Origin: Asticcacaulis sp. AC466
GTDB lineage: Bacteria; Pseudomonadota; Alphaproteobacteria; Caulobacterales; Caulobacteraceae
NCBI RefSeq assembly: GCF_000495815.1
Contig: NZ_AWGE01000001.1
Coordinates: 1-64,000 of the forward strand
Length of the DNA: 64,000 nt
Direction: 5' to 3'
The stretch's first letter is position 1. Each line of letters begins with the position of its first letter. Positions 54,259-63,786 of the stretch are shown piece by piece. The position numbers and the translations under genes were made by a program. Under the pieces are notes generated by a model, which searched no databases, was not told the origin of the DNA, and worked only from the letters and a program-made list of their open reading frames with translations.

Positions 54259-54299
54259 AGCGCCGATCTGATTGCATCAGATCGGCGCTCTAATTTTTT
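54259..54299 (+). terminator. Intrinsic terminator of the GH2 gene
   Basis: AGCGCCGATCTGA (54259-54271) and TCAGATCGGCGCT (54277-54289) are perfect 13-base arms followed by CTAATTTTTT. Confidence 0.93.
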
Positions 54300-54350
54300 G
54301 TTTTTACCCGCTTTTTGATCCGAGACGTGCCTCACACTTTTCGGAAAACG

Positions 54351-56834
54351 CTAATGGCCGGCAGGGGGACCAACCAGGATGTCGCGCTTGCCGACATGGT
54401 TGGCGGGGCCGACCACGCCTTCCTGCTCCATCTTTTCCATCAGGCTGGCGGCGCGGTTATAGCCGATCTGAAGCTTGCGCTGGATGTAGGAGGTCGAGGC
54501 CTTGCGGTCGAAGGTGACGTAGTAGACGGCCTTGTCGTAGAGGTCGTCGCCGGACCCGCCGCCTTCGCCGGCGCCGCCATCCGATCCGCTTTCTTCATCG
54601 CCGCCATAGGTGACGTCTTCGAGATAGTTCGGCGTGCCCTGATCGCGCAGGAATTGGGCGACGGCCTCGACTTCCTCATCCGATACGAAGGGACCGTGCA
54701 GGCGGGTAATACGGCCGCCGCCGGCCATGAATAGCATGTCGCCCTGTCCAAGCAGTTGTTCGGCACCCTGTTCGCCTAGAATGGTGCGCGAATCGATCTT
54801 GGAGGTGACCTGGAACGAAATCCGGGTCGGGAAGTTGGCCTTGATCGTGCCGGTGATGACGTCGACCGACGGGCGCTGGGTAGCCATAATCAGGTGGATG
54901 CCTGCGGCACGGGCCATCTGGGCCAGACGCTGGACCGCGCCTTCGATGTCCTTGCCCGCCACCATCATCAGGTCGGCCACTTCGTCGATGATCACGACGA
55001 TATAGGGCATGGGCTCGGGCACCATTTCGTCGAATTCGTAGACAGGTTGACCCGTTTCATCGAAGCCGGTCTGAACCTTGCGCACGAAATTCTTGCCTTC
55101 GGCGGCAGTCGCGCGGGCGCGTTCGTTGAAGCTGGCGATGTTGCGCACACCAATCTTGGACATGCGGCGATAGCGGTCTTCCATCTCCTTGACGGTCCAC
55201 TTCAGCGCCACGACGGCCTTTTTGGGGTCGGTGACAACCGGGGCCAGCAGGTGCGGAATGCCGTCATAGACGCTGAGTTCCAGCATCTTCGGATCGATCA
55301 TGATGAATTTGCACTGCTCGGGATCGAGACGGTACAGGATTGACAGGATCATGGCGTTGACCCCTACCGACTTACCCGAACCGGTGGTACCGGCGATCAG
55401 CAGGTGGGGCATCTTGGCCAGGTCGGTGATATAGGGCTCACCGCCGATGCTTTCACCCAGCGCCATCGGCAGGATGTGACCGGCGCGCTCAAATTCGTTG
55501 GAGGCAAGAAGATCGCGCAGATAGACGGTTTCACGCTTATGATTCGGCAGTTCGATGCCGATGGCGTTGCGGCCCTGAACGATCGACACGCGACACGACC
55601 GGGCCGACATGTTCCGGGCGATGTCGTCAGCCAGGGCGACGACGCGGGCGCCCTTGACGCCGGCGGCCGGGGCCAGTTCGTAAAGGGTGACGACGGGGCC
55701 AGGGCGAATCTGGTCGATGACGCCGCGTACACCGAATTCCGCCAGGACGCTTTCTAGCATCCGGGCGTTCTGACGCAGCGAATCCTCGTCATAGGCGTGG
55801 CTGCGCGGCTTAGGTTTGGCCAGGATGGACAGCTCCGGCAAACGGAAATTGCCGGGCCGGAGGAATTCGAATACCGGCTGTTTTTCCGCTTCTACCCGGG
55901 GCGCAGGCTTGGCCGGTTTGATGTCCATGACAGGAAGGGGCGCGATGTCGTCGATAAAGTCGGGGTCTTCGTAAGGCGCCATTTCATCATCGAGCGGCGG
56001 AAGGGCGCCGGTCTTGGCCGTCTTTGGCGAAATACGCGGTCCTGCACTGAAGGCGGGGGCCGGGGCGGGCGCGAAATCATCGTCTTGGGCACCGTCATCG
56101 GCCAGGTCTTCGGCCACCGGCTTGACCTTTGGGGTGCGCTTTACTTTTGTGGCGACAGCTTCGCCCGCATTGGTCGCCATGCCGCCGAGGGACACGCCTG
56201 AAAACGCGTTGCGCGTCAGGGCGCCGATTGCGCTCGACAGATGCAGATAGTGGCCCATATGGAGGCTCAAAGCCTTGTTGAAACCAAGCAGGGCGAGGCC
56301 GCCCCAGATCACGCTGGCGATAATGGCCGAGCCGGGCAGGTGCATGAAGTCGAACAGCGATTTCAACAGGTTATGAATGCCCGATCCCCAGAAGCCGCCC
56401 CAGCTTTGGCCCAGAACCGCATCTTGAGAAGTCATCAGCGGGGCGATGGCGGCAGCCAGGGCCAGAACGAACAGCGTGGCCCATAGGGCGTGGAGACGCA
56501 GCTTCACGCGGGTTTGGTCCGGATCGGGATGGAAGGTGCGCTGCAGACCGAAATAGATCATCAGGGCGGCGGCGGGCCAGGCCGCCAGACCGATTGATTG
56601 CGAGCCTATATCTGCGATGATGGCGCCGAATGACCCCAGGGCATTGTGGATCGGACCGTGACCGACCGTATTGAAGCTTGGGTCTTCGGCGTGATAGGTC
56701 GCCAATGCCACGAACCCGGCGAAGCCCGCCAGCGCAACGAAGGCTCCGCGCAGACGGGCCATGATGGCGGATTGCCAGATGGCGCGCATATGGGTGTCAA
56801 AGGCGTTCCAAACGGTCATGGTCAGGCTGGACAT
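54351..56834 (-). CDS. ftsK: DNA translocase FtsK
   Basis: FtsK links septum formation with terminus segregation. The 827-residue protein has about four N-terminal membrane helices (to about residue 190), a Pro/Ala/Asp-rich linker (about 230-330), and the motor: alpha/beta domains with Walker [18 protein letters not shown] near residue 480, Walker [20 protein letters not shown], and a C-terminal gamma domain ([20 protein letters not shown]) for KOPS recognition. The start may be 56834 or the ATG at 56819. A CtrA-like site lies about 60 bases upstream. Confidence 0.97.
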   Translation of the reverse strand: MSSLTMTVWNAFDTHMRAIWQSAIMARLRGAFVALAGFAGFVALATYHAEDPSFNTVGHGPIHNALGSFGAIIADIGSQSIGLAAWPAAALMIYFGLQRTFHPDPDQTRVKLRLHALWATLFVLALAAAIAPLMTSQDAVLGQSWGGFWGSGIHNLLKSLFDFMHLPGSAIIASVIWGGLALLGFNKALSLHMGHYLHLSSAIGALTRNAFSGVSLGGMATNAGEAVATKVKRTPKVKPVAEDLADDGAQDDDFAPAPAPAFSAGPRISPKTAKTGALPPLDDEMAPYEDPDFIDDIAPLPVMDIKPAKPAPRVEAEKQPVFEFLRPGNFRLPELSILAKPKPRSHAYDEDSLRQNARMLESVLAEFGVRGVIDQIRPGPVVTLYELAPAAGVKGARVVALADDIARNMSARSCRVSIVQGRNAIGIELPNHKRETVYLRDLLASNEFERAGHILPMALGESIGGEPYITDLAKMPHLLIAGTTGSGKSVGVNAMILSILYRLDPEQCKFIMIDPKMLELSVYDGIPHLLAPVVTDPKKAVVALKWTVKEMEDRYRRMSKIGVRNIASFNERARATAAEGKNFVRKVQTGFDETGQPVYEFDEMVPEPMPYIVVIIDEVADLMMVAGKDIEGAVQRLAQMARAAGIHLIMATQRPSVDVITGTIKANFPTRISFQVTSKIDSRTILGEQGAEQLLGQGDMLFMAGGGRITRLHGPFVSDEEVEAVAQFLRDQGTPNYLEDVTYGGDEESGSDGGAGEGGGSGDDLYDKAVYYVTFDRKASTSYIQRKLQIGYNRAASLMEKMEQEGVVGPANHVGKRDILVGPPAGH

Positions 56835-56894
56835 AGGTACGATATCGGGTCTTCACAAGTTTCGGCTGAGCCTCAGCACATGCCATGAAAAGGG

Positions 56895-56909
56895 TTAAGA
56901 GCTGTTTAC
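56895..56909. promoter_or_regulatory. CtrA-like site upstream of ftsK
   Basis: TTAA (56895-56898), seven bases, then TTAC (56906-56909): one mismatch from TTAA-N7-TTAA, 61 bases before the ftsK start codon and 118 before the divergent hydroxylase gene. Confidence 0.45.
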
Positions 56910-57026
56910 GATCCGGTGTCCCGGCCGACTTTCCAGCCGGATTTAGACAAAAATTTTAACCCTGTTGCCGATCTCCGCGTCACCTGACCGCATTGCGCTT
57001 TGCCGCCCGGCCGCTATGATGGGGGC

Positions 57027-58271
57027 ATGAAAAGCTATGATGTGATTATCGTCGGTGCCGGCATGGCCGGCATGACCTTGGCCCTGGCCCTCAAATCCGG
57101 CGGACTTGAGGTCGCGCTGATCGAGCGCCAGCCGTTCGACGACATGCTCGATGTCTCCTTCGATGGACGTGCATCGGCCATCGCCTATGCCTGTTTCCGG
57201 CAATGGAAGGCCTTGGGCGTTGGGGATGTGCTTGAAAAACATGCCTGCCGGATGGACGAAATCTTCGTTACCGATGGTCATTTGCCGGGTGCTTCCGCGC
57301 CCCGGCCGCTGCCCTTTTTCCTCCACTTCGCCTCGGATGAAATTTCCGACCGCACTGGTGACGAACCGCTTGGCTACATGGTCGAAAACCGCCAGGTCCG
57401 TAAGGCGCTGTATGAGGAAGTCACCAGACAGGAAATTCGCCTGATTACACCGGCCACCGTGGCTGAACGTCGTGACAATGGGGCCTTCTCTGAACTCGAT
57501 CTCGATACGGGCGAAACCCTGCGCGCGCCGCTGATCGTTTCCGCCGAAGGTCGCAAATCGACCCTGCGTGAAAAGGCAGGCATCAAGAATATCAACTGGT
57601 CATATGATCAAAGCGCGGTGGTGTGCACGGTTCAACTGGACCATTCGCACAACCACGTTGCCTACGAACATTTCCTGCCGACGGGGCCATTCGCCATCCT
57701 GCCGCTCAACGGCAATCGCGCCTGCATCGTGTGGTCGGAAACACATGCCAAGGCTAAGGCCTTGATGCAGGTGGACGATCAGTTGTTCCATGATCATCTG
57801 CTGGCCCGCTTCGGTGAGTTCTTGGGTAATATCACCCTGGTCGGACCGAAATTCATCTATCCGCTCGGGCTTGGGCTGGCGGAAGAGATGTACAAAGGCC
57901 GCCTGGCCCTGCTGGCTGATTCCGCTCACGGCATCCATCCGATCGCCGGTCAGGGGCTCAATCTCGGTCTGAAAGATGTCGCCGCGCTGGCCGAAGTCCT
58001 GATTGAGGCAACGCGTCTGGGTGAAGATATCGGCACCGATCTGGTGCTCGAACGCTATGCCAAATGGCGTCGTTTCGACAATGTCTCGACCTCGGTGGTG
58101 ATGGACGGTTTTGTGCGTCTCTTCTCCAACGGCAATCCGCTGCTGCGCCTGGCGCGGGGTGTCGGCATAGGCCTGTTCAACCGCGTGCCGGCCTTGCGCA
58201 CCTTCGTCATGGAAGACGCCGGCGCGGCGACGGGCGACCTGCCGAAGCTGTTACGGGGCGAACTGGTCTAG
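57027..58271 (+). CDS. UbiH/UbiF/COQ6-type FAD-dependent hydroxylase
   Basis: A 414-residue FAD monooxygenase of the ubiquinone-hydroxylase family. The N-terminal dinucleotide motif is VIIVGAGMAGMTLALALKSG, the family middle motif is LIVSAEGRKSTLREKAGI, and the FAD/ribityl motif is ALLADSAHGIHPIAGQGLNL-GLKD. The ATG at 57027 is used; a frame from 57000 is longer. It probably hydroxylates the ubiquinone ring. UbiH, UbiF and UbiL cannot be distinguished here. Confidence 0.9.
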   Translation: MKSYDVIIVGAGMAGMTLALALKSGGLEVALIERQPFDDMLDVSFDGRASAIAYACFRQWKALGVGDVLEKHACRMDEIFVTDGHLPGASAPRPLPFFLHFASDEISDRTGDEPLGYMVENRQVRKALYEEVTRQEIRLITPATVAERRDNGAFSELDLDTGETLRAPLIVSAEGRKSTLREKAGIKNINWSYDQSAVVCTVQLDHSHNHVAYEHFLPTGPFAILPLNGNRACIVWSETHAKAKALMQVDDQLFHDHLLARFGEFLGNITLVGPKFIYPLGLGLAEEMYKGRLALLADSAHGIHPIAGQGLNLGLKDVAALAEVLIEATRLGEDIGTDLVLERYAKWRRFDNVSTSVVMDGFVRLFSNGNPLLRLARGVGIGLFNRVPALRTFVMEDAGAATGDLPKLLRGELV

Positions 58272-58280
58272 CCAGCAGGT

Positions 58281-58505
58281 CTAGGCGGGATCGAACTTGC
58301 GCGCCTGATCGACCAGCATGATCGGTACGCCGGAGCGGATGGGGAAGGCCAGCCCGACGGTCGGGCTGATCAGTTCCTGAGCCGCCTTGTCATAGGTCAG
58401 CGGGCGGCGTGTTACCGGGCAGACCAGGGCTTCGAGCAGGCGCGGATCGACTTCGATCTCGGCCTTGAGGGAGTCGGTCTTGGCGTAGGTTTCGATATCG
58501 GTCAT
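58281..58505 (-). CDS. Trm112 family protein
   Basis: A 74-residue zinc-ribbon-like protein: [20 protein letters not shown] followed by [20 protein letters not shown]. Only one Cys of the zinc site is kept, as in other alphaproteobacterial Trm112-like proteins. The eukaryotic Trm112 activates methyltransferases; the bacterial role is unclear. It is 9 bases downstream of the CnoX gene and probably co-transcribed with it. Confidence 0.87.
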   Translation of the reverse strand: MTDIETYAKTDSLKAEIEVDPRLLEALVCPVTRRPLTYDKAAQELISPTVGLAFPIRSGVPIMLVDQARKFDPA

Positions 58506-58514
58506 GGCGAGGCC

Positions 58515-59387
58515 TTAGCTAAACAGCATGGATGACAGGCGGCGACGGCCAGCCTTGGTCAACTCGGACGTATTGCCGAGCGCGGTAAAAATCTTGAACA
58601 GATAGGTACGGGCGGCCTGATTGTTCCACTCCGGCTCGTATTTGACGATTTCGAGTAGGGCGTTGATCGCTTCGGCCGTTTCGCCCTGTGCGGCCAGGGC
58701 GCGCCCCAGATCGTACCAGGCGTCGAAGTCGCGATCATTCTGGGCGACCTTCGCCCGCAGGCCGGCCACGTCGGTTGGCGCCCCTTCGGCCAGTTCCAGC
58801 GCGGCACGAAGTCCCAGGATGTCCGGATCCTTGTTGTCGGCCGGCACCTGGTCAAGAATGGCCTTGGCGTGGTCGGGCTGTTGCAGCTTCAGATAAATCC
58901 GCGCCATGCCGGCGACGGCCTTGTTGTTTTCCGGGTCTTGCTCCAGCACGAAGGCGTAGGCCTCCATGGCGCTGGGCATGTCGCCATCGTCGACCGACTT
59001 GGCGGCCAGGGCCAGGGCTTCGTCCAGGGACGGACCGCCATCGGCGGTGGCCAGCTTATCGATGAAGGCGCGCAGTTCTGTTTCCGACTTGGCGCCCATG
59101 AAGGCGTCGACAGGGCGGCCGCCGACGAACGCATAGACGGTCGGGATAGACTGAATGCGCAACTGCGCGGCAATGCCCTGGTTCTTGTCGACGTCGATCT
59201 TGACCAGCTTGACCTTGCCCTTCTGCTCACCGATCACCTTTTCGAGTGCGGGACCGAGCTGGCGGCACGGTCCGCACCAGGTCGCCCAGAAATCGACGAT
59301 GACCGGACGGGTCATCGATTCCTCGATAACATCGTCCATGAAGGTCTGTTCGGTGCCGTCGATGATATTGGGGTCGTTGCTGGCCAT
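58515..59387 (-). CDS. cnoX: Chaperedoxin CnoX (thioredoxin plus TPR)
   Basis: A 290-residue protein with an N-terminal thioredoxin domain (VIVDFWATWCGPCRQLGPAL) and C-terminal TPR-like repeats (about 130-280). The active CGPC is intact, unlike E. coli CnoX (SxxC), as described for the Caulobacter form, which has both holdase and redox activity. The ATG at 59387 is preferred over 59411. It would protect substrates from oxidation and transfer them to GroEL. Co-transcribed with the Trm112-like gene. Confidence 0.9.
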   Translation of the reverse strand: MASNDPNIIDGTEQTFMDDVIEESMTRPVIVDFWATWCGPCRQLGPALEKVIGEQKGKVKLVKIDVDKNQGIAAQLRIQSIPTVYAFVGGRPVDAFMGAKSETELRAFIDKLATADGGPSLDEALALAAKSVDDGDMPSAMEAYAFVLEQDPENNKAVAGMARIYLKLQQPDHAKAILDQVPADNKDPDILGLRAALELAEGAPTDVAGLRAKVAQNDRDFDAWYDLGRALAAQGETAEAINALLEIVKYEPEWNNQAARTYLFKIFTALGNTSELTKAGRRRLSSMLFS

Positions 59388-59447
59388 GGGGTACCTCTCA
59401 CATTTTGCCATTCGGCTTAGCTCAAGTGGGCCTTCGCTTCAATTGAA

Positions 59448-59957
59448 TCAAGTGATCGCTGTGAAATCGATCACCACCAAATCACGTCCGAGCGAGGCGA
59501 TGAAGGTGCGGAAATCGGCCTGGCTGAGCGATGTTGTGGCCGTGTTGGTCAACGGGTGGAAGTTGACGATATCGGCGTCGGCCAAGGCCTTGTCCAAAAT
59601 GAACTTCACCCGGTGGTGCGGATCGTTGATCAGGCCCAGCGCGGTTACCGAGCCCGGACGCACGCCCAGGGCCGCATGCAGCCGCTCCTCCGATCCGAAT
59701 GACAAACGGCCTGAGCCGATGATTTTAGGCAAGGCCTTCAGGTTGATCTGGGTGGTTTGTTCGGCCGATATCAGCCATAGCTGACCCTTGTCGTCCTTGA
59801 GAAACAGGTTCTTGGTATGGGCGCCGGGCAGTTGCGACTTTATGTCGTCACCTTCACCGACGCGGAAGACCGCTTCGTGGGAGAGGGTGCTTGTTTTCAG
59901 GCCCAAATCATTTAAGGCTTCGAGCAGTTTTTCAGGCGTGTAGAGCGTATCGGTCAT
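59448..59957 (-). CDS. Ala-tRNA(Pro) deacylase ProXp-ala (YbaK-like)
   Basis: A 169-residue single-domain trans-editing enzyme of the INS/YbaK superfamily that clears alanine from tRNA-Pro. The active-site features of the ProXp-ala type are present: Lys49-Asn50 in [15 protein letters not shown], the GSG[10 protein letters not shown] loop, [20 protein letters not shown] and VNFHPLTN with His134. A sharply similar protein is well studied in C. crescentus. It is divergent from the gene at 59996, with only 38 bases between starts. Confidence 0.9.
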   Translation of the reverse strand: MTDTLYTPEKLLEALNDLGLKTSTLSHEAVFRVGEGDDIKSQLPGAHTKNLFLKDDKGQLWLISAEQTTQINLKALPKIIGSGRLSFGSEERLHAALGVRPGSVTALGLINDPHHRVKFILDKALADADIVNFHPLTNTATTSLSQADFRTFIASLGRDLVVIDFTAIT

Positions 59958-59995
59958 GGCCGTTGTGTCTAACGCAATAAGGATGGAACTGCCAG

Positions 59996-60769
59996 ATGGA
60001 ACTGGAATGCTTCGTGATGACCACCTATCCCCCGGAAATCGTGCCGGGACGGCCCGATCGGGATTGGATGGATGCGTTTCAGGCCCGGTTTCCGTACCGT
60101 TGCCTGCCCCTGGTCATGGCCAATACGACCGGCTGGGAAATTATCTGCCCGGTCGATTTCACTGTTGTCTGGAACGGCGGCAAGGGTAAGGACGATTTGG
60201 TCATTTCCTGTGATTCCGATCCCGATTACGCGCTGGAACATCTGGTGTCGTCGCACTTCACCCATGGCGTCCTGACGTTTCATACCGGCTATATGTTCCG
60301 AACGCCGCCGGGCTACGCGGTCTTGGCATCCGGCGCTCCCAATCACGTCAAGGATGGCATCCAGCCGCTGACCGGGCTTGTTGAAACCGATTGGCTGCCT
60401 TTCCCGTTCACTATGAACTGGATAATGACGCGGCCGGGCATGGTGAGTTTCAAAAAGGGCGAGCCCTTCTGTTTCATCCAGGTCGTCGAGCACAAGAAGC
60501 AGGATGAATTCCAACCGGTGATCAAATCGCTGGAAAGCGACACGGAGCTGAAGAAGCAGTTTGATGCCTGGGCCAAGACGCGTTCGGAATTCAACGAAAG
60601 CCTGGTCCGCCGCGACCCTGAAACCATCAAGGAAGCCTGGCAGAAATTCTATTTCAAGGGTGAGAAGCCCGACCCCACAGGTCAAGTGATCGAGAAGGTG
60701 GACGACCATACCAACCGTCGCAGGCTCAAGACGCCAAAGGTTATCCGTCCCAAAAAAACAGGCAGATAA
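59996..60769 (+). CDS. DUF6065-like protein
   Basis: A 257-residue soluble protein with a distinctive conserved region: [40 protein letters not shown], and [20 protein letters not shown], then [20 protein letters not shown]. From memory this is the DUF6065 family, found in scattered proteobacteria, often beside 2-oxoglutarate-dependent or JmjC-like genes; no such neighbour is here. The C-terminus is Lys/Arg-rich. Function unknown. It converges on the lipoprotein gene at a strong terminator. Confidence 0.75.
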   Translation: MELECFVMTTYPPEIVPGRPDRDWMDAFQARFPYRCLPLVMANTTGWEIICPVDFTVVWNGGKGKDDLVISCDSDPDYALEHLVSSHFTHGVLTFHTGYMFRTPPGYAVLASGAPNHVKDGIQPLTGLVETDWLPFPFTMNWIMTRPGMVSFKKGEPFCFIQVVEHKKQDEFQPVIKSLESDTELKKQFDAWAKTRSEFNESLVRRDPETIKEAWQKFYFKGEKPDPTGQVIEKVDDHTNRRRLKTPKVIRPKKTGR

Positions 60770-60771
60770 AC

Positions 60772-60804
60772 AAAAACCCTCCGGCGCGAACCGGAGGGTT
60801 TTTT
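60772..60804. terminator. Bidirectional terminator
   Basis: AAAAACCCTCCGG (60772-60784) pairs with CCGGAGGGTTTTT (60791-60803). It lies between convergent genes and can serve both. Confidence 0.93.
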
Positions 60805-60822
60805 ACTGGTTTGAGCAAAGCC

Positions 60823-61380
60823 CTATTGGCGCGGGGCGGCCGGGCGGACGATGCGGGGTTCCAGGCTAGACTTGATGGCGCGGGCGTCGTAGGCGGCTGG
60901 GTTGCTGTCGGGCTTTGGACCCTTATGCATGACGATTTCAGCGACCGCTTCGTAACGCGTATATTCAAAGGTATCCATGCCGAAGTCAGAGCCCCAGGCA
61001 CCCCAGCGGCTCCAGCGGTTGCGGCCGTAGAAACGCCACGACAGGCCATCGTAAAACGGATCGTTATAGGTCACGGTGCGGCGTTTTTCGTCGGTGCCGC
61101 GCGATACGATTTCAAACCAGTCGAAACCGGAGCTAAGTGTCAGTTCGGCGGCCCGATACAGAAGATAATTTTCAACCGTGTCCCGACCCGTCATGTCGTT
61201 GCCGGAGAATTTTAGGCGGTAGCGGTTTTCTTCCAGCCGGGTTTCCGAATAACCGCGGTCACGGGTCGCCCCTGTGGCCATGGCGGGCTGATACGGAGTA
61301 GGCGTGGCGCAGGCCGACAATACTGTCAGGCTGGCGGCGGCCAGGAGGGCAAGGGCCAGAGGGCGGTTCAGGCGTTTCAT
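60823..61380 (-). CDS. CC0125/CC1285-type lipoprotein
   Basis: A 185-residue protein with a lipoprotein signal (LALLAAASLTVLSACATPTP) and a conserved stretch GYSETRLEENRYRLKFSGND, followed by DTVENYLLYRAAELTLSSGF. The pattern matches the Caulobacter family named after CC0125 and CC1285, function unknown. The region SWRFYGRNRWSRWGAWGSDF is rich in Trp and Arg. The ATG at 61380 starts the signal; 61395 is an alternative. Envelope location expected. Confidence 0.8.
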   Translation of the reverse strand: MKRLNRPLALALLAAASLTVLSACATPTPYQPAMATGATRDRGYSETRLEENRYRLKFSGNDMTGRDTVENYLLYRAAELTLSSGFDWFEIVSRGTDEKRRTVTYNDPFYDGLSWRFYGRNRWSRWGAWGSDFGMDTFEYTRYEAVAEIVMHKGPKPDSNPAAYDARAIKSSLEPRIVRPAAPRQ

Positions 61381-61483
61381 TATGTAACTCCCCACGGATA
61401 CGGAACTTTACCAGAGTATTAACCTGTCAAGATGAGGCGTCAATGTGGCATTTGTAAGCCGGGAATATTGCCGCCATAAGGGA

Positions 61484-62164
61484 TTAGACGGGTTGGATAT
61501 GGAACAGGTCTGTCAGGGAATGCCAGATGATCACCCCGGCAATACTGAGCAGGATCAGGCTGACGGCAATATCAAATCTCTGCTTGTTTTTCGGGTTTGT
61601 GAGCAGGTGCGACAGGGTGACTGCGCCCAGGCCATAACTGGTCATGGACAGTATATCCATACTGATGGATGTGACGGCGAAAACCGCCATCTGGGCCGGC
61701 ATGGCGCGGTGGATATCGAGAAATGGCGGGAGAACGGCCGTGAAGAAAAGGGTCACTTTCGGGTTCAGCAACTGCACCATAAAGCCGTCACGGAACGTGC
61801 TCCATAAAGGGCTGTTGGGGTCGGCGGGTTCACTGAGGGAAAAGCTAAGCTTTTCGTTGCGCAGATCGAAGGCGCTGTACAAGCTTTTCAGGCTTATCCA
61901 GGCCAGGTAAACGCCACCGCCGATGGCGATGATCTGAAAGAGCAGGGGGAGGGTCATCATGATGACCTGCAGACCGAAGGCGGCCGCGATAAACCACACC
62001 AACGTGGCCAGATTGACCCCGACTACGCCCAGAAAAACTCGCCGGTAGGACCGCGCCAGTCCGATGCGCACGAAGAACATATTGGCGGGGCCTGGCGAAA
62101 TCGCCATCAAAAACATAGCGGCCAGGAAGGCATAATATTTGTTGAGATCGACGACGGCGGACAT
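61484..62164 (-). CDS. LysE/RhtB family exporter
   Basis: A 226-residue inner-membrane protein with about six helices. The family start FLAAMFLMAISPGPANMFFV and the LLNPKVTLFFTAVLPPFLD motif are clear. Members export amino acids or homoserine lactones; the substrate cannot be told. It lies between the lipoprotein gene and the metallophosphatase, with 21 bases to the latter, and may be transcribed with it. Confidence 0.9.
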   Translation of the reverse strand: MSAVVDLNKYYAFLAAMFLMAISPGPANMFFVRIGLARSYRRVFLGVVGVNLATLVWFIAAAFGLQVIMMTLPLLFQIIAIGGGVYLAWISLKSLYSAFDLRNEKLSFSLSEPADPNSPLWSTFRDGFMVQLLNPKVTLFFTAVLPPFLDIHRAMPAQMAVFAVTSISMDILSMTSYGLGAVTLSHLLTNPKNKQRFDIAVSLILLSIAGVIIWHSLTDLFHIQPV

Positions 62165-62185
62165 GCGGCGCCGACTACCACATTT

Positions 62186-62971
62186 TCACGGCTTAGTGTG
62201 GGTTATCGCCTCGAATGTGGTGAATTGGCCGTCGGCGTAACGCAGCAGATCGATGCGAACCGTGCGATCGCTGAAATGCAGGATGTTAAAGCCCTGGGGT
62301 TGGCGGCGGATGCGGGTGGACATGGCGGTGGAGGCGCTGACGAATAGCGTTTTGTGCACGTCCGATTGGCGCGTCTCGATATAGGCATGGTGCTGGTGAC
62401 CGGCCAGGACGATATCTATGTCCCGGTCGGCAATGGTTTTGAGCAGTTCTGCCGAATTGAAGACGGTGATATCGAGTGGAAATTCCTTTGGACTCATCAA
62501 CGGATGATGCAGCACGAACAGACGCCACTGCGCGGTGCTGGCGGCGAAGCAGTCGGCGATATTGCGGCGTTGCCGGGCGCTGACGGCGCCGTTGGCCCAG
62601 TTCCAGTGCGGCAGAACGCGGCGTGCCGTATTGATCCCCTTGATATGCACCAAGGGCGTTGCCAGTTCGGGATTGAGATCGTGGGTCAGGTGGCGTTTGT
62701 AACGGGCGAATGGATTGATGAAGCGCGCCAGATCCATGCCGGGCAAGTCGTGATTTCCCGGGATGACGAACACCGGGACGGGCAACGCATCGAAAAAGGC
62801 GCGGCATTGCACGAACTCCTCTTCGGTGGCCGACTGGGTGACGTCACCGCTGGCTATAACCAGATCAACCTGTGCCGATATGATGTGCGCCAGCAAGGCG
62901 CGCATGATCGCGTCATCGTGGCTGCCGAAATGCAGGTCTGAGATATGAGCTATCTTCATGTCGGGCTTCAT
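62186..62971 (-). CDS. Calcineurin-like metallophosphoesterase
   Basis: A 261-residue phosphoesterase with the dinuclear metal motifs MKIAHISDLHFGSHD, LVIASGDVTQSATEEE, VFVIPGNHD, VLHHPLMS and VLAGHQHHAYIE. The ATG at 62971 overlaps the PAP2 stop (ATGA); a second ATG is at 62959, because a 12-base segment is tandemly duplicated here. Family members include UDP-diacylglucosamine hydrolases and cyclic-nucleotide phosphodiesterases. The neighbours (PAP2 phosphatase, lipid kinase) suggest a lipid-linked substrate; that is inference. Confidence 0.9.
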   Translation of the reverse strand: MKPDMKIAHISDLHFGSHDDAIMRALLAHIISAQVDLVIASGDVTQSATEEEFVQCRAFFDALPVPVFVIPGNHDLPGMDLARFINPFARYKRHLTHDLNPELATPLVHIKGINTARRVLPHWNWANGAVSARQRRNIADCFAASTAQWRLFVLHHPLMSPKEFPLDITVFNSAELLKTIADRDIDIVLAGHQHHAYIETRQSDVHKTLFVSASTAMSTRIRRQPQGFNILHFSDRTVRIDLLRYADGQFTTFEAITHTKP

Positions 62972-62980
62972 GTCGGGCTT
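62957..62980. repeat. Tandem 12-base duplication at the phosphoesterase start
   Basis: CATGTCGGGCTT occurs exactly twice in tandem (62957-62968 and 62969-62980). It gives two in-frame start codons for the minus-strand phosphoesterase and also places the PAP2 stop codon. Confidence 0.9.
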
Positions 62981-63786
62981 CCGTTTGGAGGTAGGGCGTG
63001 GACGGATCGCGCCGTATAGCGCGCATGATCCGTGCCGAAGTTGCAGGCCATGTTCACGCCTCCCCCAAACGCCAGGGCCAGGCCTATCACGGCCATCATC
63101 TTGATGGGCTCTACCGGCTCTGCCGGTCGCCACATGTAAAACAGGCCGAGCAGGGCCAGCCACATCGATCCGAAGAACAATCCACCGGCTACGTCCGACA
63201 GCCAGTGAGCGCCGAGATATAGACGGGAAAAGGCGATGATGCCGACCAGGGAGACCAACCCGGTTACAATTGGAATACGGCTTCGGAACGGTAACTCGCG
63301 CGCCATTATCATGATGAGCATGCCGTAGAGAACCGCGTTGGTGGTCGAATGGCCGCTGGGGAAGGAAAAAACGCTGACACCCCCATAGTTCAGGTCGCCG
63401 GGACGGGCCCGTTGTAGGCCCAGCTTGATGGCCGAATTGATAAGGGAGCCGCCGCCGACCGCCATCAGCCAGTAGATCAGGGTGTGCCAGGCGCGCTTGT
63501 ACATCAGCCAGACAGCCCCCGCCGCCGTCACCGCGACAACCACCCAGGTGTCGCCCAATTCTGTAATACCGATCATCAGTCGGTCCAGCATAGGGTTGCG
63601 TAGGGCTTGCAGGGCGGCATAGGTCAAATTGTCGGGACCGAACAGCGGGTCTTCCAGAAACACCTCTTCGATGATCTCGAAGAACAACCAGGCGCTTGTC
63701 ACCAGGATGGCACCGAACAACAGAAGTGCCCGCCATTCCTGCCGTAACGGCAGCGGTAGTCGGTCGATCCGGCTGCGCCAGTTCAT
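62968..63786 (-). CDS. PAP2 family phosphatase
   Basis: A 272-residue membrane protein with about six helices and the three PAP2 motifs: KLGLQRARP, FSFPSGHSTT and SRLYLGAHWLSDVAGG. Such enzymes dephosphorylate lipid phosphates such as phosphatidate or undecaprenyl diphosphate. It overlaps the lipid-kinase-like gene upstream by four bases and the phosphoesterase downstream by four, making a coupled trio. Confidence 0.93.
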   Translation of the reverse strand: MNWRSRIDRLPLPLRQEWRALLLFGAILVTSAWLFFEIIEEVFLEDPLFGPDNLTYAALQALRNPMLDRLMIGITELGDTWVVVAVTAAGAVWLMYKRAWHTLIYWLMAVGGGSLINSAIKLGLQRARPGDLNYGGVSVFSFPSGHSTTNAVLYGMLIMIMARELPFRSRIPIVTGLVSLVGIIAFSRLYLGAHWLSDVAGGLFFGSMWLALLGLFYMWRPAEPVEPIKMMAVIGLALAFGGGVNMACNFGTDHARYTARSVHALPPNGSPT

